From contig CALZHV010000002.1 in assembly GCA_945787485.1 (NCBI GenBank), positions 1 through 29,335 on the forward strand: a DNA stretch of 29,335 bases, read 5' to 3'. The number at the start of each line of letters is the position of its first letter. Position 1 is the first letter of the stretch. Both the position numbers and the translations under genes were made by a program. The DNA comes from an uncultured Lachnospiraceae bacterium (GTDB lineage Bacteria; Bacillota; Clostridia; Lachnospirales; Lachnospiraceae). The notes under the pieces were generated by a model. That model was given only the letters and a program-made list of their open reading frames with translations. It made no database searches and was not told where the DNA came from. Positions 8,364-15,207 of this stretch are shown here, in pieces.

Positions 8364-8387
8364 CAGCCTCCAAATCAGGTCCGGCTG
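8364..8387 (-). repeat. Small GC-rich hairpin between the TIGR02530 gene and flgE
   Basis: CAGCC (8364-8368) and GGCTG (8383-8387) form a 5-base inverted repeat with an additional inner CC/GG, directly after the preceding stop codon. A second weak inverted repeat, ATCCC and GGGAT, follows closer to flgE. There is no strong U-tract, so it is not called a terminator. The 73-base gap is locally richer in G and C than its surroundings. Confidence 0.35.
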
Positions 8388-8388
8388 C

Positions 8389-8784
8389 TTATACTATTAC
8401 TGCTCCGTCGATATTTGTAAATACACTATTGTCCTCATCCGTTTCCAATGCAGTTACAACTGTGTTATTTTTCACGCTTACTATAAAAGCCAAATCATCC
8501 ATCATGACAAGGGATTCATTTATACTTTTATTTCTGGCGCGATTCACTCCATCATTTAATCGTTGCATCTGTTCATCCGACAAGCTAATATTTCTGCTTT
8601 CAAGTCTTTGGTTTGCATGTTTTGAAAATTTTACTTCATCAACTTTACCGGACGCCTCAAACAAAAACTGTTCAAAATTCATTATTCCATCGGAAGTTTG
8701 TTTGCTTTTGTATGAAGTATTCTTATTGACAAATATATCAGTTGCCTGCTGTATAGAAAGGGGACCTTTATTAAAATCTGTCAT
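8389..8784 (-). CDS. TIGR02530-type flagellar operon protein
   Basis: This 131-residue soluble protein carries the family hallmark FSKHANQRLESRNISLSDEQ (about residues 54-73) and a C-terminal segment resembling MDDLAFIVSVKNNTVVTALE. That fits the small flagellar-operon protein family TIGR02530, found between flgD and flgE in Gram-positive flagellar clusters. Its biochemical role is not established; position suggests a part in hook assembly. The ATG at 8784 has an excellent GGGAGG site. A possible sigma-28 promoter lies immediately upstream (8806-8832), so this gene may start its own transcript with flgE. Confidence 0.85.
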   Translation of the reverse strand: MTDFNKGPLSIQQATDIFVNKNTSYKSKQTSDGIMNFEQFLFEASGKVDEVKFSKHANQRLESRNISLSDEQMQRLNDGVNRARNKSINESLVMMDDLAFIVSVKNNTVVTALETDEDNSVFTNIDGAVIV

Positions 8785-8805
8785 ATTACCGCCTCCCTAT
8801 TGATA

Positions 8806-8832
8806 TTATCGGATTTATTTTGTTATCACTTA
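8806..8832 (-). promoter_or_regulatory. Possible sigma-28 (SigD/FliA) promoter before the TIGR02530 gene and flgE
   Basis: On the minus strand TAAG (8829-8832) is followed after 15 bases by TCCGATAA (8806-8813). This compares with the flagellar sigma-factor pattern TAAA-N15-GCCGATAA (3/4 and 7/8 matches). The predicted transcript would start close to the ribosome-binding site of the gene at 8784. Matches this short can occur by chance in AT-rich DNA. Confidence 0.4.
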
Positions 8833-8863
8833 ACAATAATAACATCACTTTTTTACAACTTGA

Positions 8864-9343
8864 TTATTCAGCAGTGTTTTCTTCCGGTTGTTCAACATTT
8901 TCGTTTTCATGTTCTTTGAGATACAAATAATAATCATAATCAACTACAGAATCCAAATCTGATGCCGGATAATAATTATCATTAATACATAACATTACGT
9001 CCCCGTCTTTAACTGTTGCATATTGAACAAGTCCGCTAATCTGTGTTGTATTTCCTGCTGAATCAGTTGTATTCATTATTACGTATTCTCCAACAAGATT
9101 AAGTGCATTTCCTTTTTCAACAGCATCTCCAATATTCATTGTAGCTTCAAGTGCCGAATACTGTGCAAGCTGTGACATATATTCTGTGCTGTCTCCCGGA
9201 TTCATTGGATCCTGATATTTCATCTGGGTTACGAGCAACTGTAAAAACGCATCTTTATCTAATGATGATGAAGTGTCACTACCTTTAGCTGATGTGTTTA
9301 CGCTTGCTGCCGCAGATGTGTCTATTCCGTTTACTGATGCCAT
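8864..9343 (-). CDS. flgD: FlgD, hook-cap scaffolding protein
   Basis: FlgD forms the temporary cap that guides hook assembly and is replaced later. The conserved FlgD signature is plain: LDKDAFLQLLVTQMKYQDPM, then NPGDSTEYMSQLAQYSALEAT. From the ATG at 9343 (AAGGAG, spacing about 7) the protein is 159 residues, at the short end for the family, with a reduced C-terminal beta-domain and an acidic tail. An in-frame ATG at 9361 overlaps the fliK stop, but it sits within the ribosome-binding region of 9343. The neighbours fliK and the TIGR02530 gene agree with the call. Confidence 0.93.
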   Translation of the reverse strand: MASVNGIDTSAAASVNTSAKGSDTSSSLDKDAFLQLLVTQMKYQDPMNPGDSTEYMSQLAQYSALEATMNIGDAVEKGNALNLVGEYVIMNTTDSAGNTTQISGLVQYATVKDGDVMLCINDNYYPASDLDSVVDYDYYLYLKEHENENVEQPEENTAE

Positions 9344-9360
9344 ATTATCTCTCCTTTCCA

Positions 9361-10782
9361 TTAAACAGTATAACTAACTGTGTTACCCATTGTCTGCATC
9401 ATCTGAATTTCAATTTGTTCCGCTTCACTTAATTCATCGGAATCAATATCTTCATTCAGATTAATATTTCCTGATGTTTTCTCTGATTGTTGCTGTTGCT
9501 CATATTGCTGTTGATTGTCAGTTTCTCCGAATTGGTATGTGCCAACCATTACTTCAATTGCATCAATTTTAAGTTCATGATTTTCAAAAGCCTCCTTAAG
9601 TGATGCTATCCCACTTTCGATGGCATTTTTTGCAGCTTCCGTTTCTGCTACAATCTGTGCCTGCATTGAACCATTCTTATTTGCAACCGTAATATGTACC
9701 TTTCCAAGGCTTGCAGGATTAAGCATTACCTCAAGCGATGTTGTTTCTTTTGAAACCGAAGCTTTAATTTCTTCAATAACCTGTCTAATAATATCAGCCT
9801 GTTGAATGTCATCAATACCCTCAATATCCTCAAATGCAATATCATTTTGAACCATATTATCAATTGCCTGATTAAGATTTTCAACTATGCCGTTATTAGA
9901 ATTATTTTGGTTACCAAAATCTTTGCTGCTGTCTGATTGAAAATTTGCTTCATTCGACATTGTTTCATTTACAAGAGAAGCTTCGTTTTTTAAACCTTGA
10001 ATTTCACTATTCTCACTGCCCGCATTCATTTTTCTCATATTGATATCATCGTTTGAATAATCAGGTTCAATATCTTGTGCAACATTTCCAAGCACTATTC
10101 CTTTGTTTTGCGAATTTAATTCATCTGACATACTCGAGTTAATTTGTTCAAAATTATTTGATATAAATTCCTTCAAATTACCTTCAAACTGATTCAAAAG
10201 ATTTTCAAGCTCATTTTGTATCTGATTCATTTGCATATTCAAATCTTCGTTTATAAGCAAATCAACCTCTTGAATACCTGAAATTTTTAATACAAGCTGC
10301 TTAAGCGACCCCTGGTCAACAAGGTCAGAAACATCCATATTAAGCTCTTCCAGTGCGCCTTTGATTTCCTCCACATCAACATTTAAGATTTCGGAAATCT
10401 GATTGATAAAATCAGCCAACGTTTCCGCAACTTTTTGAACAAGAACGTCATCTTCATCTTTTTCGCAAACTTCAGGCTTTTTATCATCAATATTGTCAGT
10501 TGTCTTTTCGATTTTCTTATCTTCTACTCTATAGTCATCTGTTTTTCCGGCATCTGTTTCAACGTTATCCTTTGAAGAAATTTTGTCGATATCATTTTTC
10601 TTGTATGACTCTGTGTAATCATTTACTCTGTCGGAAGAATCCGTTGTTGATGTACTTCCCGATGCCAAATCCATTACACTGGCAAAAGAATCAGAAGCAT
10701 TATCCTTAGATGTTTTTCCTGTTTGTGTATTTTTTGATGAAAAATCCATCTGTCCGATTCCTACATTTGATATTGTAAACAT
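9361..10782 (-). CDS. fliK: FliK, hook-length control protein
   Basis: From the ATG at 10782 (AAAGGAGGA, 5-base spacing) the protein is 473 residues; an upstream in-frame ATG at 10815 would add 11. The N-terminal two thirds is low-complexity, rich in Ser, Asp, Asn and Lys, as in FliK rulers. The C-terminal Flg_hook domain is recognisable: LEVMLNPASLGKVHITVANK, then SGIASLKEAFENHELKIDAI. FliK measures hook length and switches export specificity from hook to filament substrates by contacting FlhB. A Gln run (QQQYEQQQQ) follows the domain. It lies between ylxF and flgD. Confidence 0.9.
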   Translation of the reverse strand: MFTISNVGIGQMDFSSKNTQTGKTSKDNASDSFASVMDLASGSTSTTDSSDRVNDYTESYKKNDIDKISSKDNVETDAGKTDDYRVEDKKIEKTTDNIDDKKPEVCEKDEDDVLVQKVAETLADFINQISEILNVDVEEIKGALEELNMDVSDLVDQGSLKQLVLKISGIQEVDLLINEDLNMQMNQIQNELENLLNQFEGNLKEFISNNFEQINSSMSDELNSQNKGIVLGNVAQDIEPDYSNDDINMRKMNAGSENSEIQGLKNEASLVNETMSNEANFQSDSSKDFGNQNNSNNGIVENLNQAIDNMVQNDIAFEDIEGIDDIQQADIIRQVIEEIKASVSKETTSLEVMLNPASLGKVHITVANKNGSMQAQIVAETEAAKNAIESGIASLKEAFENHELKIDAIEVMVGTYQFGETDNQQQYEQQQQSEKTSGNINLNEDIDSDELSEAEQIEIQMMQTMGNTVSYTV

Positions 10783-10815
10783 TTCTTGTCCTCCTTTCAT
10801 ATTTTGATATGGCAT

Positions 10816-11550
10816 TTACGGCATAAGCTTCTTCGTAATTGATGCCGCCAATTCCGGATCCATTTCATTAAGGATTTTTGCTCTTGCTGCTGTTTCCACA
10901 TTACTTAAAATCAAGGCTACCGTATCAAGGTCGTTTTTCATGTTTTCCAATATTTTAGCAGCCTTTTTACTATCCATGCTTGCATATGTCTCTGCAAGTT
11001 CCTTGATTTCCTCATCAGCCTGTTTAGCAGAAATCACTTCTCTGTATACCTGTTCGGCATATTCAGGATCCAATTGATTATACCACTCAATATATGTATC
11101 GGTACTTGGAGCCGTTTCTCCATAGACTATTTCTTGATAAAATTTAATTTTTTCTTCTTCTAACGTTTTTTTCTCCTCTTCAAACTTCGATAAACGTTCA
11201 ATTTCCTTTAACAATTCTTCCTGTTTATCGCTAAGAGCTTTAATATCGGCATCTTTTGCTTTTATTGTACCCTCTAGAATTTCAACCTGATTCAAAGCTT
11301 CCTCCAACGTATCGTATGGATAGTCGCTTTCTTTTGCAACCTCCTCATCTGAAGGTGGCGGCAACAATTTATTAATAACAGGAACATTCTTAAATACCGG
11401 TCTTAAAACCGTACTTCCAAAACCACCAACATCGCACTTTATAAGCAATGCCATGGCCAAAGCAAACGTAGTAAGCATAAATATGGCAGTCAAAACATTA
11501 GCAACCTTTGAACCGCCTTCTTTTTCTTTGTTATTATTTTTATTTGCCAT
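10816..11550 (-). CDS. ylxF: YlxF-like flagellar protein with MgtE N-terminal domain
   Basis: This 244-residue protein has one transmembrane helix near the N-terminus (about 16-37), a charged coiled-coil (about 88-145) and a C-terminal helical domain. The C-terminal repeats, such as SKKAAKILENM and ETAARAKILNEMDPELAASI, match the MgtE intracellular N domain. Proteins of this build lie between fliJ and fliK in Bacillus (YlxF) and resemble MotE of alphaproteobacteria. The exact role is unsettled; location and topology suggest help in assembly or stability of export or stator components. Its ATG abuts the fliJ stop directly, with GGAGGA upstream, so translation is likely coupled. Confidence 0.8.
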   Translation of the reverse strand: MANKNNNKEKEGGSKVANVLTAIFMLTTFALAMALLIKCDVGGFGSTVLRPVFKNVPVINKLLPPPSDEEVAKESDYPYDTLEEALNQVEILEGTIKAKDADIKALSDKQEELLKEIERLSKFEEEKKTLEEEKIKFYQEIVYGETAPSTDTYIEWYNQLDPEYAEQVYREVISAKQADEEIKELAETYASMDSKKAAKILENMKNDLDTVALILSNVETAARAKILNEMDPELAASITKKLMP

Positions 11551-12006
11551 TTACTCTTCCTCCCGATTTGCTGCATTAAACTGATAACTAACCACTTCAT
11601 CCGTTTCTTTGTTTTCCTGAGCATTCAATTCAACAAGAAACTCTTCAAATTTCTTTTCTTTCAATTTTTCATGCATTTTTCTTTCCTGCATAACTTCATT
11701 AAGCTTTAATCTTGCTTTTTCAAGCTCTCTGCTTCTCTTTTTAACCTGAAGATTCTGTGTTTCTATGTAATCATCCATAACAACTATGGCATTGGCACAT
11801 TCATCTATTTTTATCTTATCCAACCGTCCTAAAATCGCTTCATTATATTCTGCATAATACTTTTCCTTGCGTTGTTTTAATTTTTCAAGCTTTTCTTCTT
11901 CCTCATTCAGTCTAATTCTCGCATCTGCATACTCCTGACGTGCTGATTCTTCAAGTTTAAGCTTAATATCCAGTATATTTTGCATTCTATAAAAAAACTT
12001 TGCCAT
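11551..12006 (-). CDS. fliJ: FliJ, flagellar export chaperone/ATPase stalk protein
   Basis: FliJ is a small antiparallel coiled-coil that acts as the central stalk of the FliI ATPase ring and links it to FlhA. The 151-residue protein from the ATG at 12006 begins MAKFFYRMQNILDIKLKLEE and is almost entirely charged heptad-like helix, including KLEKLKQRKEKYYAEYNEAI. An upstream GTG at 12018 overlaps the weak GGTGG site, so the ATG is preferred. It directly follows fliI, the standard order. Identity rests on coiled-coil pattern, length and position. Confidence 0.88.
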   Translation of the reverse strand: MAKFFYRMQNILDIKLKLEESARQEYADARIRLNEEEEKLEKLKQRKEKYYAEYNEAILGRLDKIKIDECANAIVVMDDYIETQNLQVKKRSRELEKARLKLNEVMQERKMHEKLKEKKFEEFLVELNAQENKETDEVVSYQFNAANREEE

Positions 12007-12026
12007 AATTACCACCACGCAAATTA

Positions 12027-13337
12027 TTAATTAAAAATATCAGCCAACATTTTACATTCATCTTCAAACAAAAATTTGCTGTCGACATCCTGTCTCAAAA
12101 ACGCATTAACATCATTGATTTTTGAAATGGCATAATCAATATCCTTGTTGGAACCGGCTTTATATGCTCCAATATTTATCAAATCCTCTGCATCATTGTA
12201 TGTTGCGAGGACATTTTTAAGCATTCCTGCATCTTTCTTATGTTCTTTTGTAGCAATCGAACTCATACATCTTGATATACTTGCAAGTATATCTATCGCA
12301 GGATAATGATTCTTATATCCCAGTTTTCTTGACAAAACAATATGTCCGTCCAAAATACCTCTTGCAGTATCAGTTATAGGTTCATTAAAATCATCACCGT
12401 CAACAAGAACTGTATATAATCCTGTAATAGAACCATCAAACGTATTTCCGGCTCTTTCAAGCACCCTTGGTAATTCCGAATAAACAGAAGGCGGATATCC
12501 TCTTGTTACAGGCGGTTCTCCCGAAGCAAGTCCAATTTCTCTTTGTGCCTGAGAAAATCTTGTAAGTGAATCCATCATCAAAAGTACATCTTTGCCCTGG
12601 TCACGGAAATATTCAGCTATCGCTGTCGCTGTTTTGGCAGCTTTATTTCTAATAAGTGCCGGCTTATCCGACGTTGCAACAACTACGACAGACCTTTTCA
12701 TTCCTTCTTCGCCAAGGTCTCTCTCAATAAATTCCCTTACTTCTCTTCCACGCTCTCCGATAAGTGCGATTACATTTATATCAGCTTTTGTATTTCTTGC
12801 AAACATGCCAAGCAATGTACTTTTTCCAACACCACTACCTGCAAAAATACCTATTCTTTGTCCTTTTCCAATTGTAAGCAACCCATCCACCGCTTTGACA
12901 CCAAGCGGAAGAACTTCATCAATAAGTTTTCTTTTTAAAGGATCCGGTGGCTGTTCATCAATAGGATATTCTGCTTCTACATTAAGCGGTTTTTCGTCAA
13001 TCGGTCTTCCGATACCGTCAAGCACTCGTCCAAGTAAATCTCTGCCAACCTTAACCTTAAGCACTTCTCCTGTATTTTTTACTTTTGCCCCCAATCCTAT
13101 ACCGTCAACCGAGTCAAACGGCATAAGCAAAACTCTGTTATCCTTAAATCCGACAACAGATGCCATAACTTTTGTTGTTTCATCCTTGGATATTATTTCA
13201 CAAAGATCATTCAGTTTGCACGGAGGTCCGACAGACTCAACAGTAAGCCCTACAACTTTGTTTACACGTCCATAGTACATGATATATTTTTTGTTAATTA
13301 AACTATTCAATTTTTCTATATCATACGTATATCCCAT
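12027..13337 (-). CDS. fliI: FliI, flagellum-specific export ATPase
   Basis: This 436-residue protein is an F1-beta-like ATPase of normal FliI length. Walker A is GSGVGKST (about 167-174, K172). Walker B lies in DVLLMMDSLTRFSQAQREIG, followed by LASGEPPVTRGYPPSVYSEL, a hallmark of the type III secretion ATPases. FliI with FliH and FliJ prepares export substrates at the membrane gate. The ATG at 13337 has AGGTG at suitable spacing. A 12-base perfect hairpin separates it from fliH, the only notable gap in this run of genes. Confidence 0.97.
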   Translation of the reverse strand: MGYTYDIEKLNSLINKKYIMYYGRVNKVVGLTVESVGPPCKLNDLCEIISKDETTKVMASVVGFKDNRVLLMPFDSVDGIGLGAKVKNTGEVLKVKVGRDLLGRVLDGIGRPIDEKPLNVEAEYPIDEQPPDPLKRKLIDEVLPLGVKAVDGLLTIGKGQRIGIFAGSGVGKSTLLGMFARNTKADINVIALIGERGREVREFIERDLGEEGMKRSVVVVATSDKPALIRNKAAKTATAIAEYFRDQGKDVLLMMDSLTRFSQAQREIGLASGEPPVTRGYPPSVYSELPRVLERAGNTFDGSITGLYTVLVDGDDFNEPITDTARGILDGHIVLSRKLGYKNHYPAIDILASISRCMSSIATKEHKKDAGMLKNVLATYNDAEDLINIGAYKAGSNKDIDYAISKINDVNAFLRQDVDSKFLFEDECKMLADIFN

Positions 13338-13355
13338 GTTACCACACCTATAGAA

Positions 13356-13385
13356 ATAAACAGCAACATAATTGTTGCTGTTTAT
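13356..13385 (-). repeat. Perfect 12-bp inverted repeat in the fliH-fliI gap
   Basis: ATAAACAGCAAC (13356-13367) and GTTGCTGTTTAT (13374-13385) are perfect reverse complements around a 6-base loop. The hairpin fills most of the 56-base gap between the fliH stop and fliI start. On the minus strand only TTTCTA follows, so it is a poor terminator. It may act as an RNA-processing or stability element that sets fliI levels relative to fliH. Confidence 0.7.
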
Positions 13386-13393
13386 GATTTATA

Positions 13394-14188
13394 TTATTGT
13401 GTAATTAATTTTATTGCCGTTATCAGATTATCAATTTGAATATTCATCGACAAATCAATTATTCCATTATCTGTTTCAATAATGCATTGCCTGTTTTCTA
13501 ATTTTGCATCTCCGAAAATTTCAATATCAATATTCGGATTAGTTGCTCCGCTTATTTTTTCTTTATTTTCATAAACATAATCATAATTTTCTTCAGAAAC
13601 CCTGATTACAAATTTTGTGCTTGTCTCTTCGTCCGATATTGCATTATTCATCATATAAAGCAATACAGATTTATAATCATCTACCAATATTCCGGTAAAT
13701 TTTTCAATTACTTTGCAAGTAAAATCAACAAGTTCTTTTTCTGATTCAGCAACCTTATTTTTCGTTTCTTCATTTATTTGTTCCAAAAAGAGTTCATGTT
13801 CTTTCTGAAGATTTTCTATGTAAGCATCTCCTCTTTTTGCCGCTTCCATTGCTCCGTCTGAAAGTCCTTTTTCATAAGCTTCTTTGTATGCTTCTTCCTT
13901 TATCTGTTCAGCCTCGGCTTTTGCCTGCTCAATTATTGAATTTGCATTTTGTCTGGCTTCACTCCTAAGATTTTCAGCAAGTTCCATAGCATCATTTAAA
14001 AGCTCCTGATTTTGACTGTCAGAATCATCTTCTTTATCATCCTGTTTTTCTTCAAGAGGACGAATTATTTTTGAATTGCTATTATCAATATTGGCAAATT
14101 TTTTTGATACGTCCAATATAAAAGGTTCGCTGATTTCACTTTTAAGTGTATTGGCAGATACAAGTCCTGCTTTAAAGTAATTAGACAA
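13394..14188 (-). CDS. fliH: FliH, negative regulator/linker of the export ATPase
   Basis: FliH dimers tether FliI to the C ring and export gate. The 264-residue protein has a long Glu/Ala/Lys-rich coiled-coil (about 65-145, including NSIIEQAKAEAEQIKEEAYK) and a C-terminal globular domain ending in IDNLITAIKLIT, resembling FliH and the V-ATPase E subunit. The start is a TTG at 14188 that overlaps the fliG end by 8 bases and has GGAGGTGA 8 bases upstream; no in-frame ATG is near. Because translation overlaps fliG, premature termination in fliG could reduce FliH synthesis unless ribosomes re-enter. Confidence 0.9.
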   Translation of the reverse strand: MSNYFKAGLVSANTLKSEISEPFILDVSKKFANIDNSNSKIIRPLEEKQDDKEDDSDSQNQELLNDAMELAENLRSEARQNANSIIEQAKAEAEQIKEEAYKEAYEKGLSDGAMEAAKRGDAYIENLQKEHELFLEQINEETKNKVAESEKELVDFTCKVIEKFTGILVDDYKSVLLYMMNNAISDEETSTKFVIRVSEENYDYVYENKEKISGATNPNIDIEIFGDAKLENRQCIIETDNGIIDLSMNIQIDNLITAIKLITQ

Positions 14189-15203
14189 CTATCTCGTCAC
14201 CTCCACCACGTGAAATGACAATTTCTCCTGAATCCTCAAGTCTTCTGATTATATTAACAATCTTCTGCTGTGCCTCTTCAACATCTTTAAGCTTAACAGG
14301 TCCCATAAATTCCATATCTTCCTTAATCATTGTTGCAAGTCTGGATGAAAGGTTGTCAAATATCATCTTCTGAACATCTTCATTTGCATTTTTAAGTGCA
14401 ATTGCAAGTTCGTTATTATCAACCTCTCTTAATACTGTCTGAATTGAACGATTATCTAAAAGAAGAATATCCTCGAATACAAACATCTTTCTTCTGATAT
14501 CGTCTGCCAATTCCGGTTCTTCTATCTCCAATGTCTCCATAATATGTTTTTCTGTACTACGGTCAACCGTATTCAGGATACTTACGATAGAATCAACACC
14601 ACCAACAATTGTGTAATCCTGATTTACCAAAGATGCAAGTTTCTTTTCGAGTACCTTTTCAACTTCTTTGATGACATCAGGACTCGTTCTATCCATCATT
14701 GCAATTCTCTTTGCTACATCTGCCTGTTTTTCCGGTTCAAGAGCACTTACAACAGCCGCAGCCTGTGCCGGCGGCAAATATGACAATATAAGTGCAATCG
14801 TCTATGGATGCTCATCCTGTATAAAGTTTAACAATTGAGAAGCATCAGCCTTTCTGACAAATTCAAATGGTCTAACCTGAAGTGACGCAGTAAGTCTTCC
14901 GATAACATCCCTTGCACGTTCTGCCCCAAGAGCTTTGTCCAAAAGCTCTTTTGCATAAGCAATACCGCCTTCGGCAATATACTGTTGTGCAAGACATACT
15001 TCGTAAAATTCATCTAAGACTTTATCTCTTATTTCTGCAGAAACACTTTTAGTGTTGGCAATCTCCAAAGTCAATTGTTCAATTTCATCATCTTTTAAAT
15101 GTTTAAATACTTCTGCTGATTTTTCAGGTCCTAAAGCAATTAACAAAACTGCAGCCTTTTGGATTCCTGATATTTCTGTCGAAGAATTACTTTTAACTGC
15201 CAT
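14181..15203 (-). pseudogene. fliG: FliG, flagellar motor switch protein, interrupted by an in-frame TAG at codon 134
   Basis: The frame from ATG 15203 encodes FliG residues 1-133, ending ASQLLNFIQDEHP, and then meets TAG (14802-14804). The same frame continues without shift as TIALILSYLPPAQ through 206 residues to TAA at 14181. Restored length is 340 residues, normal for FliG. The stop occupies the Gln of the conserved EHPQ motif, which contacts FliM; one C-to-T change of CAG explains it. The N domain (FliF-binding), the rest of the middle domain and the C-terminal torque helix (DNNELAIALK) look intact. Options are nonsense mutation, sequence error, or readthrough. The 3' part could in principle restart at TTG 14786, but that would lack the FliF-binding domain. 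Confidence 0.93.
14743..14795 (-). other. Inverted repeat beginning 6 nt after the fliG TAG
   Basis: On the minus strand GCACTTATA (14787-14795) can pair with TGTAAGTGC (14743-14751): 9 pairs including one G-U. Inside it GCCGC (14771-14775) can pair with GCGGC (14755-14759). The outer stem starts after a 6-base spacer from the TAG. Stop-codon recoding signals often have such placement, but the sequence is coding and constrained, so chance pairing is possible. Confidence 0.4.
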
Positions 15204-15207
15204 CTTA

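Noticed and set aside
12592..13275. Plus-strand open frame opposite fliI (227 aa)
   Set aside because: It mirrors the strongly conserved fliI reading frame and has biased Ser/Pro/Leu composition typical of antisense frames.
13356..13385. Terminator between fliH and fliI
   Set aside because: The stem is perfect but no U-run follows on the minus strand, and fliI has no promoter that I can see after it.
14181..14786. Separate gene starting at TTG 14786 for the C-terminal part of FliG
   Set aside because: No convincing ribosome-binding site precedes it, the frame is continuous with the upstream part, and it would begin in the middle of a conserved helix. One interrupted fliG fits better.
14802..14804. 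Reassigned amber codon (TAG read as Gln genome-wide)
   Set aside because: TAG ends fliO (1219-1221), the 114-aa gene (26670-26672) and the doubtful 61-aa ORF, and no other conserved gene in the window shows an internal TAG.
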